A DNA stretch of 64,000 nt from Plazaster borealis (GCA_021014325.1 CM037462.1:5178318-5242317); one strand, 5' to 3'. Shown: positions 27,901 to 34,995, counted from the stretch's first letter. Numbers and translations: made by a program. Notes: a model not told the origin generated them from the letters alone.

Positions 27901-30900
27901 AATAAGGCACCTTAATTACGTTATATTGAAAGTAAAACATGTATTATTAACCAAAGTGTGTAAATGATGTGCATTGTAGCTTTGCATAAATGCATATGTT
28001 ATTAACAAGTTTATTGAAGGGATTGTATACGTTTGGTCTTAAAATTGGAACCCAATGTTTGTTTCATGTGAACATTTAATTTCAAAAGATGTTAGTGTTT
28101 TTGAGATATCGCCGAAAATCTGGAGTGGTTAATATGTCCACGCAGGAAGAATAATCTGCAATTGGAAAACACAATCTGAGAAACGTTACTGTCAGTAACG
28201 CTTCTCAGATTCAAATTTGTTGAGATAAAAAGCGATATATTTCTCCATAACCGCAGTACTTTGAAGAGAAAGGTTTCTCAAAATGCATTATACAATCAAA
28301 ATCTGCTGTACTTCTTACCAAGTAAGTTTGTATTGCCATTAATTTCTGAATCATAACCAATAGTATACAGACCCTGTAATTACGTTATATTGAAAGTAAA
28401 ACTTATTATTATTGTTGTAACAACCAAAGGGTGTAAATAATGTAAATTATAACTTTGCAGAGATACATATGTTATTAACAACGTTTACAAACAACGTTTA
28501 TTAAGAGTATGTTGATCAGTCAAACTTAAATTCATTCTCCACTGATTTTAAATCATTGCATATATAATTGTTTCTTGCAAGCATCGCCCGCATTTTCTTG
28601 TTGGCTTCACAGCTCACTTTTTATTCATTGGATTTGAATTTAAAAGCACATGTCACACGGCAATTTTTCAGACAACTTGGAGGCAACCAACTGCACTGCA
28701 TGCACAGGTAACACTTCGGCAGCACAAGAGACAGTTTTCTAGCTGTAACTCACTATCCCCAAGAAAATAATAAGAAAAATTTAATGTGAATGATTTTTAT
28801 TATTGGAGATTGCCTGGAACTGGTTGCCTGTAAATTGCCGCGTGTGACATGGACTTACTTGCCCGTACACGTACATTTGTCATCACACAATGAACCGCTG
28901 AATCCTGGTGCGCAAATACATTCACCAGTCTTGTCGTCACACTCACCGCCATTATAACAGAATGGACAGTTATTATCGCACGATGAACCCCATTTGTTTG
29001 GTGAGCACTCTGGAATAGAAAAAAAATCACAAATGCTATCAAAAGCTCATGTCAACGCAAATACGTCATAATTACAATGGCAAACAACCTTAAAAAGTAG
29101 CAAAACGGTTGTTAGCTTTAGTCTCAGGTAGGTTATAACGAATAGCCACCATGATCGTCAAAGCATCTATTAAAAGTTTAGTTCCCTCCGCAAACAACAG
29201 AACATTAGCACATTGGACATCCAACAGGAAATAAGATTATTGCAAAGAGGCAAAGAACATAGGACAGGTTCATTTTTAACTGCAAATTTTCACTTTTTTT
29301 AATTTTTCAATTTTACAGCTTATTAAAATTATCACAATAGTCTGAAAATTGCTATCGAAACAGGATTTTTCGTTTACCATTTTCTCCCAAAAATTGTGAA
29401 AATATACTGCAGATTTTATAAAAAACTTTCATTTTGCAAGGCTAACAACTTAAACTATGAATTGAACTCAATATTTGTTAGCAATATAATGCCTGTGAAG
29501 TAATATAAACACCGACATCATTTCACAAGAAGACGATTGATTTTAGAAATTCTACTCCTCCTTTTATTAGCTGGGTTTGAAGAACAGAGGATAACAAAAC
29601 CTATCTCTGCAATGCCTCAAACCTATAAAATCTCCTTCTCTTTTCGGCTGGGTATAAGGAACAAGGGTTGTTGGAACAATCTATATCCCTCCTCTTCGCC
29701 GGCTAGTTTTGAACAAGGGATACACAAATATATCCCCTTACTTAACTTATTACCTATCGACCAAACAAACAAACTTATCGTCCCCTCGAAATCATTTCGC
29801 TCCCTTGAAATACTATTTCGTTCCCTCGAAATCATTTCAAGGAAACAAAATAAATTATTTCGTTGGAATGAAATATTATTTCGATGTAACGAAACAATAC
29901 GAAATAATATTTCGAGGAACGAAATAATTTTGATTTTGTTTTTTACTTTTCAATTTTTCTTTTACCTGTCCCTTTATAGGGGCTCCGTACATGGTACATC
30001 CCTCTCTTTAGAATTCCACTGTGAAAACCTATTGTTCATAAATTGTCTTCGGTCTCCATATCTCATCTAGTTTATTTCAAACAGGAATGAAAATTACATA
30101 TGAATCATGTGGTAACTTACGTCTTACGAGGAGTTTCATGAGGGCGTGGTTCTGTTGATCGTGTCTACCATCTATGTAGCATTCATAGATACCAGCATGA
30201 TTGAGTTGGACATTAGGGATACTGATGCTTGATTGGCCATTCCATGCAGTGACGTCAACACCATCGTGTCTCCATCGAAGCTCATTCGGTGATCCGTTAT
30301 GCTGTGTCATTGTCAATGTTACATCCTCTCCAGCACTCGTAGTCAAGGTGGATGAGGCTGGAGATACATCACCTACAATCAATAATAAGCTCAGTTGATG
30401 GACCGTTATATAACGGTGTCATTGTCAATGTTTACATTCTCTCTAGCACTCGTAGTCAATGTGGATGAGGCTGGGGATACGTCAAAAACTGATCATTGAC
30501 CCCATCCATTGTGTTATACACGTGTAATTATGTAAAGAAATTAGAAAATCACTGGGTTTTTTTTTTTTTAATAGTTTACCTACTTCTGAAGATTGCGTTT
30601 TGCAAGCAATTATTTATTTGCTAACACATTGAAAACCCAGTAGGCTACTTGTGAACTCAGAATTTTGGTCAGTAAATATTAATGGGAGACTTTGGAACGC
30701 TAGATGGCAGCAGACTTACCAGGTAAATTTCCATTGTTTACGTAGTTCTGAGCATGCGCAAATTACCGAGAACGATAGATATACCTAGTAAGTTTGCTGC
30801 CACCTAGCGTCCCAAAAGTCTCCCATTGTGTTCTCTCATCAGCAAGAATCATCAACTTATATTTTATTTCCCCTCTTACCGTTTTCACGCAAAATAATTG

Positions 30901-31577
30901 TCGTTATCCTGAAGGGGTCGTGTGAACTGAAGATACAGTTGTAAGCGCCGAATGTGTCTGGACCACTGCTGGGAATTGTATAAAGTCTGGCATTAAGGGT
31001 ATGGGGACGCTGGTACCCTTCCGGTAGATTTATGCCACCTCCAGTATCTAATACACGCTCCAAGGAGACGTTCGCACCAGTGTCGTTGCCGCTCTTATAG
31101 CCACCAAAGAATTGTCCATTTCCATCGATTGCATACAATCTGATATTAAGGCAGGTGAAATCAGGAACCGCTCCTATAACAATATCACCGAATAATAAAA
31201 ATGGAATATAAAAGGGGAATATTACCTAGAAGAAGTTTGAAGCCATAAGCAAAGATATGTTGAAATTGAATACGGAATATGCCACGGTCTCTTAATGATG
31301 TACTTGTCTAACGAGACTTGCTGAATTGTTTAACTTTACCCCCTTTTTGTTGGAGAATCACAAACTGTAACAAATCTTCTGTGTTACCAACCAACGCGTC
31401 CTTCATTTTCAAGCATATGTTTCACAATTACTATATACATCACAATATTTAAAAATATATCTTTAACTAAATTGCGAGAAACAGTTTCTTACCTTGTGAA
31501 TGTTGTTGAAGGGTAAGGACGGCTAGACCAATCACTGCACACCTATACGCAACTTGTACACGTTCTCCCATCTTCAT
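4636..31577 (-). CDS. Tie: Tie-family receptor tyrosine kinase (angiopoietin-receptor-like), 28 coding exons
   Basis: Single-pass membrane receptor kinase, complete in the window. I joined 28 exons with GT-AG borders; all phases agree and the total is 3939 nt (1312 aa; human TEK is 1124). Order: signal peptide (1-28), two Ig-like exons (29-209), four EGF-like modules plus a half module (210-413), four FN3 domains (414 to about 865), transmembrane segment (about 876-898), basic juxtamembrane region, kinase (about 1020-1290) and a short tail. Kinase landmarks: LGEGHFGDV (1030-1038), AIKK lysine about 1055, alpha-C Glu about 1068, HRDLAARN (1149-1156), DFG (1169-1171). The tail holds KYEKMTY, which matches the TLYEKFTY end of vertebrate TEK and argues for Tie rather than another FN3-bearing kinase. 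Differences from vertebrate Tie: no third Ig exon seen between EGF and FN3 modules, and four FN3 domains instead of three, one a recent duplicate. The ligand is unknown here; angiopoietin-like is inference from the family. Confidence 0.93.
4962..5067 (-). CDS. Tie: Tie exon 27: kinase helices H-I
   Basis: 106 nt, phase 2 to 0: [18 protein letters not shown] (CW..DP..RP.F motif of subdomain XI) and [13 protein letters not shown]. Donor GAGCAT/gtaagt. Confidence 0.94.
5520..5891 (+). mobile_element. MITE family 1, full copy in Tie intron
   Basis: About 370 bp with terminal inverted repeats aaagggattgtatacgtttg and the reverse of acgtatacagaccctt. Internal palindrome gaaacgttactgcagtgacg. No coding capacity. 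Confidence 0.85.
5934..6030 (-). CDS. Tie: Tie exon 26: kinase helix G region
   Basis: 97 nt, phase 1 to 2: [27 protein letters not shown], equivalent to the GGTPY and GYR..KP.NC.DE motifs of vertebrate Tie kinases. Confidence 0.93.
6106..6415. repeat. T/G low-complexity tract
   Basis: (TTTG)n, then long G and T runs, in a Tie intron about 80 bp from the exon 26 acceptor. Confidence 0.85.
6591..6840. mobile_element. MITE family 3 (GGGTCA-rich)
   Basis: Ends cactcttaaaactcccgggt and reverse; multiple gggtca/tgaccc words inside. Contains a G18 run. Confidence 0.78.
7105..7145 (-). CDS. Tie: Tie exon 25: kinase helix F
   Basis: 41 nt, phase 2 to 1: [14 protein letters not shown], the alpha-F helix signature of tyrosine kinases. 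Acceptor tttcag, donor TTCG/gtatgt. Confidence 0.93.
7676..7746 (-). CDS. Tie: Tie exon 24: activation segment end and P+1 loop
   Basis: 71 nt, phase 0 to 2: [13 protein letters not shown] then [11 protein letters not shown]. The usual receptor-kinase PVRWMA form reads PTRWLS here, a conservative but unusual change next to the substrate-binding loop. Confidence 0.9.
7804..8042. repeat. Minisatellite of about 60 bp, four copies
   Basis: Unit gatattggacattggacatt then gtttgtacagcgaatgtcta, in the intron between kinase exons 23 and 24. Confidence 0.85.
8291..8404 (-). CDS. Tie: Tie exon 23: catalytic loop and DFG
   Basis: 114 nt, phase 0-0: [13 protein letters not shown] (catalytic loop with the Tyr-kinase HRDLAARN form), [10 protein letters not shown] and ENIYVQRSK in the activation loop. 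All catalytic residues are intact. Confidence 0.95.
9055..9268. mobile_element. MITE family 4, decayed copy
   Basis: Inner arms aacaccatgggtgtt and aacacccatggtgt retained; terminal bases partly lost. Tie intron. Confidence 0.75.
9603..9999. repeat. Triplet microsatellite tract (GTT/GCT/GTC)n
   Basis: About 400 bp of nearly uninterrupted trinucleotide units, ending in about 23 GTT copies. Ends about 20 bp from the splice donor of Tie exon 22. Confidence 0.9.
10021..10184 (-). CDS. Tie: Tie exon 22: kinase hinge and helices D-E
   Basis: 164 nt, phase 1 to 0: [20 protein letters not shown] (hinge and alpha-D) and [17 protein letters not shown] (alpha-E). Between them is a short kinase insert, REGDDGQAS. 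The donor lies directly against a 400-bp triplet-repeat tract. Confidence 0.93.
10432..10556. mobile_element. Short hairpin MITE
   Basis: About 125 bp inverted repeat; arms contain atgcatgagctttcgtagc and its complement around a loop cagatgcagg. Ends aaagac / gtcttt. Confidence 0.78.
10554..10940 (+). mobile_element. MITE family 1, copy in Tie intron
   Basis: Same ends and internal blocks as the 5520 copy. It directly follows a shorter hairpin element at 10432-10556. Confidence 0.82.
11105..11203 (-). CDS. Tie: Tie exon 21: kinase alpha-C helix
   Basis: 99 nt, phase 1-1: [14 protein letters not shown] (alpha-C Glu), then [17 protein letters not shown], the HPN(I/V) motif after the helix. 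Very close in layout to vertebrate Tie kinases. Confidence 0.92.
11392..11608. mobile_element. MITE family 3, abutting Tie exon 20 donor
   Basis: Ends cactctaaaaattcc and ctgatccaggagtttt. Its last base is within about 10 bp of the exon 20 splice donor. Confidence 0.8.
11616..11904 (-). CDS. Tie: Tie exon 20: kinase N-lobe, glycine loop and lysine
   Basis: 289 nt, phase 0 to 1. An acidic, Tyr-containing lead ([17 protein letters not shown]) precedes the kinase. Glycine loop [12 protein letters not shown] and catalytic lysine in AAIKKLKG are present. A GGGTCA-family MITE ends within about 10 bp of the donor. Confidence 0.93.
11985..12305 (-). mobile_element. tRNA-derived SINE (Leu/Ser-like head)
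   Basis: On the minus strand the head reads catggccgagcggtcaagcg (A box) and ggttctagtcccgg (B box) with a long variable arm, as in tRNA-Leu/Ser. The body then has gcaagacacttaaccatta and gtgttgtgtaacgccc. Not a functional tRNA: body attached and arms degenerate. Confidence 0.8.
12574..12806. mobile_element. MITE family 4, copy near Tie exon 19
   Basis: Palindrome tacactg...caatgta, ending about 33 bp from the exon 19 donor. Confidence 0.82.
12839..13005 (-). CDS. Tie: Tie exon 19: cytoplasmic juxtamembrane linker
   Basis: 167 nt, phase 1 to 0. Ser/Thr-rich ([14 protein letters not shown]) and then basic ([17 protein letters not shown]). No domain recognised; probably an unstructured juxtamembrane segment with phosphorylation sites. 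Confidence 0.85.
13070..13247. mobile_element. MITE family 5 (gggcccaatttcatagagct ends)
   Basis: Palindromic element: ttcatacagctgcttaagc at one end and gctctatgaaattgg at the other, with ggttaccagcc/ggctggtaacc type inner arms. First of a tandem pair 65 bp after exon 19's acceptor side. Confidence 0.78.
13252..13424. mobile_element. MITE family 5, second of tandem pair
   Basis: Starts gcccaatttcatagagctg, ends cagctctatgaaattgggc. Confidence 0.8.
14205..14221 (-). CDS. Tie: Tie exon 18: 17-nt microexon
   Basis: Acceptor ttcaatag, 17 nt, donor ATC/gtaagg. Completes Arg and adds SNKRN, a basic stop-transfer sequence. It converts phase 2 (exon 17) to phase 1, exactly what exon 19 needs; without it the reading frame closes within about ten codons. 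Confidence 0.75.
14403..14508 (-). CDS. Tie: Tie exon 17: transmembrane segment
   Basis: 106 nt, phase 1 to 2. After STDIHPKG comes an uninterrupted stretch of about 22 hydrophobic residues rich in V and I, ending WIKI before basic residues. Places the EGF/FN3 part outside the cell and the kinase inside. Confidence 0.92.
14654..14693 (-). CDS. Tie: Tie exon 16: short membrane-proximal exon
   Basis: 40 nt, phase 0 to 1: [13 protein letters not shown], probably the end of the membrane-proximal FN3 domain. Acceptor ccacag, donor AAAG/gtaatg. Confidence 0.82.
14838..15087 (-). CDS. Tie: Tie exon 15: FN3 domain 4, second part
   Basis: 250 nt, phase 2 in, phase 0 out. Contains [17 protein letters not shown] and [16 protein letters not shown]. 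The end resembles the last FN3 of receptor kinases and phosphatases, where a Y-G-L-Y-x-N-K-P-L element precedes the F strand (visible here as YGLYQNKPL). Confidence 0.88.
15215..15310 (+). mobile_element. Partial copy of the 15494 SINE-like repeat
   Basis: Keeps taatccggaggtcgcaggtt and the ttcgttcaacccaaaatta tail. Confidence 0.55.
15494..15600 (+). mobile_element. tRNA-derived SINE-like repeat
   Basis: ggctcatttggtagagcg (A-box-like) and gcaggttcgggtcccgc (B-box-like), then ttgttcgacccca. Partial relatives at about 15215-15310 and 48934-49013 show it is dispersed. Confidence 0.65.
16764..16863 (-). CDS. Tie: Tie exon 14: FN3 domain 4, first part
   Basis: 100 nt, phase 1 in, phase 2 out (ATCAC/gtgagt). 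Encodes [15 protein letters not shown] and [10 protein letters not shown]. The Pro-Pro opening is common at FN3 starts. Divergent from the duplicated FN3 pair. Confidence 0.85.
17338..17791. mobile_element. Palindromic MITE with gagctctggaagtg ends
   Basis: TIRs tacagagctctggaagtg and cacttccagagctccgta. Interior built of repeated gacatcctgagataaat-like and reversed words. Its right part is included in the tandem duplication and recurs, shortened, at 19463-19700. Confidence 0.78.
17829..18036 (-). CDS. Tie: Tie exon 13: FN3 domain 3, second half
   Basis: 208 nt, phase 0 to 1. Encodes [14 protein letters not shown] and [15 protein letters not shown]. This copy keeps the usual FN3 tyrosine pattern and probably represents the ancestral state relative to exon 11. 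Confidence 0.9.
18738..18962. mobile_element. MITE family 3, in duplicated segment copy 1
   Basis: Starts cactcccgggtcacacc, ends tcctgacccggttttt; about 40 bp from the exon 12 donor. Duplicated together with the FN3 exons. Confidence 0.8.
19003..19118 (-). CDS. Tie: Tie exon 12: FN3 domain 3, first half
   Basis: 116 nt, phase 1 to 0. Same protein sequence as exon 10; part of the downstream copy of the tandem duplication. Both copies have a GGGTCA-family MITE just beyond the donor. Confidence 0.9.
19740..19947 (-). CDS. Tie: Tie exon 11: FN3 domain 2, second half
   Basis: 208 nt, phase 0 in, phase 1 out. Starts [14 protein letters not shown] and contains [15 protein letters not shown]. Compared with exon 13 I count five nucleotide changes, two of them amino-acid changes (Tyr to Cys in KPCE, Tyr to Phe in AGFN). 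The acceptor is tcacag; a nearer tatacag would break the frame. Confidence 0.9.
20625..20848. mobile_element. MITE family 3, in duplicated segment copy 2
   Basis: Paralogue of the 18738 copy, about 40 bp from the exon 10 donor. Confidence 0.8.
20891..21006 (-). CDS. Tie: Tie exon 10: FN3 domain 2, first half
   Basis: 116 nt, phase 1 in, phase 0 out. Encodes [10 protein letters not shown] and [12 protein letters not shown], ending GAIIGYT. Near-identical to exon 12 (one nucleotide difference seen, silent). Acceptor ccattag, donor ACG/gtacgt. Confidence 0.9.
21585..21722. mobile_element. MITE family 5, partial copy
   Basis: Keeps ggataccagtcatagattg, ggctggtaac and the right end agcagctctatgaaacttgg; left end lost. 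Confidence 0.65.
21873..22190 (-). CDS. Tie: Tie exon 9: FN3 domain 1 in a single exon
   Basis: 318 nt, phase 1-1, a complete fibronectin type III domain of 106 residues. Visible core: KTITWKPP (B strand Trp), [10 protein letters not shown] (C strand) and [17 protein letters not shown] (F strand with the Y-x-x-x-V-x-A-x-N pattern). Unlike the other FN3 domains it has no internal intron. Confidence 0.92.
22790..23270. repeat. Tandem repeat, four units of 115-145 bp
   Basis: Each unit starts ctgaaccacatgtcattaag-like and includes ataatctttgtgcc and ttccggttcaaac. Preceded by a hairpin cataaaagtcggccggaaca near 22505. Confidence 0.7.
23737..23790 (-). CDS. Tie: Tie exon 8: short cysteine-bearing linker exon
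   Basis: 54 nt, phase 1-1, acceptor ttgcag and donor TACG/gtacgc. Encodes [13 protein letters not shown] then TACYG, half an EGF-like module between the EGF array and the first FN3 domain. Support is the phase match, splice signals and cysteine pattern. Confidence 0.72.
24574..24711 (-). CDS. Tie: Tie exon 7: EGF-like module 4
   Basis: 138 nt, phase 1-1. Encodes [27 protein letters not shown] and DFRGENCQ. Cysteine spacing matches exon 6. Donor CAAA/gtacgt. Confidence 0.9.
24797..25040. mobile_element. MITE family 3
   Basis: Ends aaaacttctgggttataat and cgagtttttagagtatt. A fragment of the same family follows at about 25060-25140. Confidence 0.75.
25198..25423. mobile_element. MITE family 3
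   Basis: Ends gaaaactccctggtcag and attctgacccgggagct. Second of two neighbouring copies in one Tie intron. Confidence 0.75.
25998..26114. mobile_element. MITE family 5, internally deleted copy
   Basis: gggcccaatttaattgcatt to gccatgaaattgacc, with a shortened centre. Confidence 0.55.
26491..26628 (-). CDS. Tie: Tie exon 6: EGF-like module 3
   Basis: 138 nt, phase 1-1. Encodes [27 protein letters not shown] and [12 protein letters not shown]. Same length and layout as exon 7, so the two probably arose by exon duplication. Confidence 0.9.
26740..27260. repeat. Tandem repeat of about 220 bp, 2.3 copies
   Basis: Units begin near 26742, 26959 and 27181, each with gtagtaaatattggcccttt and cggggtgttgccacgccct. 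Dispersed relatives, reversed, at about 39110-39245 and 39640-39720. Confidence 0.75.
27718..27864 (-). CDS. Tie: Tie exon 5: EGF-like module 2
   Basis: 147 nt, phase 1-1. Encodes [10 protein letters not shown] through [11 protein letters not shown] and RTCDDG. The Trp-Phe-Gly opening is shared with the neighbouring EGF exons and resembles the laminin-type/EGF series of Tie receptors. More divergent in its middle than modules 1, 3 and 4. Confidence 0.85.
28016..28377 (+). mobile_element. MITE family 1, copy in Tie intron
   Basis: Same family as 5520; ends are slightly decayed. Sits between EGF exons 4 and 5. Confidence 0.82.
28875..29009 (-). CDS. Tie: Tie exon 4: EGF-like module 1
   Basis: 135 nt, phase 1-1. 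Cysteine-rich, with CYNGGECDD and [11 protein letters not shown], the clearest EGF-like module of the set. Two nested donors exist; AAAT/gtacgt is chosen because it alone keeps phase 1, whereas the stronger-looking GGGCAA/gtaagt further on would break frame with exon 5. Confidence 0.82.
29770..29935. repeat. Array of short aaatnatttcgntccct units
   Basis: Direct and inverted copies of tcgaaatcatttc-like words in a Tie intron; open frames on both strands come from this symmetry. Confidence 0.7.
30121..30372 (-). CDS. Tie: Tie exon 3: second Ig-like domain
   Basis: 252 nt, phase 1-1. The Ig core is visible: ELRWRHDG (C strand, Trp) and [10 protein letters not shown] (F strand, Y.C). The usual B-strand cysteine is absent (DVTLTMTQ where C is expected), so the canonical disulphide seems to be missing. 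Donor AGAC/gtaagt. Confidence 0.88.
30681..30827. mobile_element. Palindromic MITE (aatgggagactttggaacgc)
   Basis: 147 bp; ends aatgggagact and agtctcccatt, inner arms gctagatggcagca / tgctgccacctagc. Second copy at 49456-49600. Confidence 0.82.
30880..31170 (-). CDS. Tie: Tie exon 2: N-terminal Ig-like domain
   Basis: Phase 1 in and out, 291 nt. Encodes residues 29-125 with cysteines in DFTCLN and YNCIF that could form the domain disulphide. The sequence is divergent, as the first Ig of Tie receptors often is. In vertebrate Tie2 the N-terminal Ig region contacts angiopoietin, so this exon is the likeliest ligand-facing part (inference). Confidence 0.85.
31493..31577 (-). CDS. Tie: Tie exon 1: start codon and signal peptide
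   Basis: ATG at 31577. Residues 1-28 begin [13 protein letters not shown] and contain the hydrophobic core [10 protein letters not shown], a typical signal peptide. Donor is CAAG/gtaagaa, leaving phase 1. A second Met two codons on could also start translation. Confidence 0.85.
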
Positions 31578-31949
31578 TGTACTGACTATTGGAACAATAG
31601 CAAAACGTATACGTTCTTCCGTTACAGAGCAAAGTCACAATTCCTCTCTGAAAAAAAAAAACCACCGATCGAAGTGTGATCAAAAGGAAATCACGTCAAA
31701 ACCGACACCAACGAATGGTGCTCGATAAGCTGGTTTTCCCCTTGGCATTGTCAAGTATAGAGGCAATTAATTTAAATCGTTCTGTTCATGAAACCAAGTG
31801 GTCGTCGAAAGCAACACTGTATCACGTATGCATGTTCAAAGAGATGATTATGAAAAAATCCAATTCTGGTGTGGAGTGGGATTCGGATTCACTAAGTTAA
31901 CCGTAATCAACCCTAATTCGCGAATAAAAAGAACACACAACTTTACAAA

Positions 31950-32733
31950 GTAGCGTCCGAAGAAGGATATGCATTCCAATTATTTAAGTGAAGAGAGAGT
32001 ATATAGGATTTGAGGCATTGCATCCACGTATCGGAGCCAAAGCTTGGGTTTGAGTCGAGCGGTACCCAGGGCTTTCTGTTCAAAATCTTCCATGAATATG
32101 TTCGCTAAGACTGGGGAAATGGGAGACCCCATGGGGGTTCCCAAAGCCTTTCTGTAATACCCATCTCTCCATTGGAAGTATGTGCACTTCGCGCATGTCA
32201 TTAATAGATCATGAATCTGTTCTGGCGTTAGGCTGGTTCGATCGGTTAGAGTTTCATCTTGTTCTAGTACCGCTTTGGTTATTTGGCATGCTTCATCGGT
32301 CGGTACATTAGTGAAAAGAGATTTGACATCAAAACTCACTAAAATATCGGATATCTGTAATTCAATTCCCTTGATAATATCGATAAACCCTGCTGAATTG
32401 GGTACATGGTGAGGTGTTTTGCCCACAAGTGGGTGTAAAAGCTTAGTCAGGTGTTGGGCGAGGTTGTAGGTAGGGGAACCTCGAGAGGAGACAATAGGGC
32501 GGAGCGGTTTGTCTGGTTTGTGAATCTTTGGCTGACCAACGAATCTCGGGCACTTCGAGGCCGAAGGCCTGAGGTGTCTGTACAAAGGAGTGGGTATGCC
32601 AGTGCTACGGTTTAGGGAGAGGAGCTTGGCAGCAAGCTTCCTTTCTACTGATGGGATCGGGTTCTTCTTTAGGCGGGCATAGGTAGCGTCCGAAGAAGGA
32701 CATGCATTCCAATTATTTAAGTGAAGAGAGAGT
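31950..32733. repeat. 51-bp direct repeat bracketing the Penelope RT fragment
   Basis: The 51-bp block at 31950-32000 recurs at 32683-32733 with one mismatch. The second copy is within RT coding sequence (SSDATY region); the first lies directly after the broken YVDA motif, suggesting tandem copies joined or collapsed. Confidence 0.85.
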
Positions 32734-32834
32734 GTTGAACCCATCGAAGGCCTAAGGTTACACTTCCTTGATACCCTTGCTACGCTACCTGGAGTCATGG
32801 CCTCAGCTATCCGGATGACCAAATACGGTAGCAT
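31980..32834 (-). pseudogene. Penelope-like retroelement reverse transcriptase, truncated
   Basis: Fragment of a Penelope-like element RT. Visible: YARLKKNPIPSVERKL, LRPIVSSRGSPTYNLAQ, SFDVKSLFTNVP (catalytic motif A with Asp) and GTPMGSPISPVLANIFMED. Motif C reads RYVDA, so the second Asp of YVDD is lost, and the frame ends soon after; the rest of the RT and the GIY-YIG endonuclease are missing. The fragment starts in unrelated sequence. It ends 400 bp upstream of the Tie start codon on the same strand. Confidence 0.88.
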
Positions 32835-34483
32835 TACGTCACGCCATGTCTGCGCACAGCAAGCGAAAGTAGTCCAGTTTTATTTACGTGCTGAGCCATG
32901 TTGCGGTACGGCAACGTGTAGTGTAAATAATAGATCTTTCTATTGCAACGTCACAGCCCGAGTTTTTTGCCAACCGAGGTTCGAAACCTATGGAAAGCCA
33001 TAACAGACAATGGCCGTGGCTTTGAAATCATTCTAGATAACGATTCTTGTTCTAACCGGAGGGGGTTTGGATTAAATTTGCCCAAGTTGTAGATTATATG
33101 TGTCTAAGCAAGAATCCAATTGTTCCCACGCTCAAATGTTGCCAATATTTGTGTAATTCACGGATAAAATGTCACATTTTCCAACATAAAGAAAAACATA
33201 AGAAAAACAGTGCCCTCAATTGACCCCCCCAAAAATAGGCTTTCTCCAGCTAGGTAAAGTTTAACCCCAAAAAATTCACATTATGATGTGTAACCCTTTA
33301 TAATTTTAAAGATCATATGCTGACAACATTTCTAAAAGTTTGAATGCTTATGTCACTTTTGGAACACTGTTTTTTAACTGTACTTTGTGTTTATATCTGT
33401 GGTGGGAATAGGCTATAGGCCAGTTGGTCCATTGTTAAATTGTTGAATCTCTACACTATTCCCAGGCAATTAACAATTCAGGTATAACAAATGAAAGGAA
33501 TGGGGTACATCATACGTTTGTAAATAACCTGACTTGGGGGGGGGGGTTCAGTCTTGGCAAATAAATAAGGACACCATTTCATGTTGATTGTAAACTAACT
33601 GGAGTTTCTGATACACTTTCTATTAACCCACAAAGTATGTAAAAACAGCCCTAAGAAAAACTGAGATCTGGTGTAAAATAAAAAAAATACATAACAAAAT
33701 TAAGTCCCTCTTCAATTAAAACTTTTCAAAGGCACCGCACCAATGATTTGTGTAAAATAATTAACTCGGTGTTGTTTCTTAGAAATCTATTTTCATTCCC
33801 AACTCATGGATACAATTTTTGTGCCCTTTTTATTTATTTATTTTTTATTTTATTTGTAAAAGTGTTGAAAATCTTGAAAATTTATGGACACTACCCCCAA
33901 CAGAAAAGGCTCATTAGTCATATCGCATTAGTAGTACATAAAATGTGCACAATACGAGCCATCCCTCCATGCAGAGGCCATTGGGAGAAGGGTTACGGAT
34001 TAGCATGTAGCTGCGATAAACGTAGCTCTTGGTGACATCCCTTTAGACCTCAGAGCTACGAACGGTACATGTAGAAATACGGGTCTGAATGTTCAACTGG
34101 TTCTTTAAAAAAGAATAACCACTTTATTGAACATTTTTTATGTTTATGGACCAAATTTGCGTTAACGATCATGTTGGTGCGATTTTATACATAAAAAGTT
34201 TAAACATGTTGACCCAATTATTTCTACTCACCACCCAACCGTAGCTCTAAAAAACTTGTTAAAAAGGATGTTGATAGCGAATAGCTACTGCGGTACGGTT
34301 TCGCAGCTAGCCATCCAATCCAAGACTAAAAAAGAGCAAAAGACGACCAACTATTTAGGTACTCAACGTGGTCATGCACTGTACATTATTTACAATCATT
34401 TTTGTTTGTTATACACAAATGAATGTTCAACAAATAACTTGAAACAATTATATCTAACCTTCTGAAGTTCTGTTTGTTTTGTA

Positions 34484-34577
34484 GCATCCGTGAAATATTT
34501 TTAATTTTTTCTATTCCGATTAAAACCACCACCTAACGATGGTAGTTTTCATCGGAAGTGCTACTCACGGATGCTAT
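34484..34577. mobile_element. Small hairpin element (tagcatccgtga ends)
   Basis: tagcatccgtgaaat at one end and actcacggatgctatttt at the other; about 94 bp. Confidence 0.65.
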
Positions 34578-34847
34578 TTTAGATCACAGAAATCATTAAA
34601 TCAATCAATCAGTCACCGCCAAACTTGCAAGAAACACCACACTAAGTCACTATTTCAGCCGATTTTCCGTCCAGTTCCTTTCAATTCTGCACAATCTGTC
34701 TGAATGTTTTCCACGATGTCTCAGTTAAAGGTGTTAAGGCTTCATGGACATCACACAAATGGACATAACACCGTAAATTATATTGTTTCTCGCTGTCTTT
34801 TTCTGCCATGTTTACAACATGACGATCAGTTGTTTTGCAGCAGGGTT

Positions 34848-34995
34848 TATGTAGAGCGCATTTTATGGATTTGCACAATATAGAGATTGCGCACAATTTT
34901 GCTCAATCTTCTGACAGAGGCACAGTAAAAACCGCAGAATGAGCAGCGCAATTTTCAAATTGTGCAAATCCGTAAAATGCGCTTTGCATGTAGCA
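34848..34995. repeat. Inverted repeat around agcgcattttatggatttgc
   Basis: Arms at 34854-34880 and 34966-34990 are complementary, so frames open on both strands here mirror each other. Confidence 0.65.

Noticed and set aside
29537..30070. 177-aa frame with RSLEI repeats
   Set aside because: Derived from the symmetric tttcg/cgaaa array; a mirror frame is open on the other strand.
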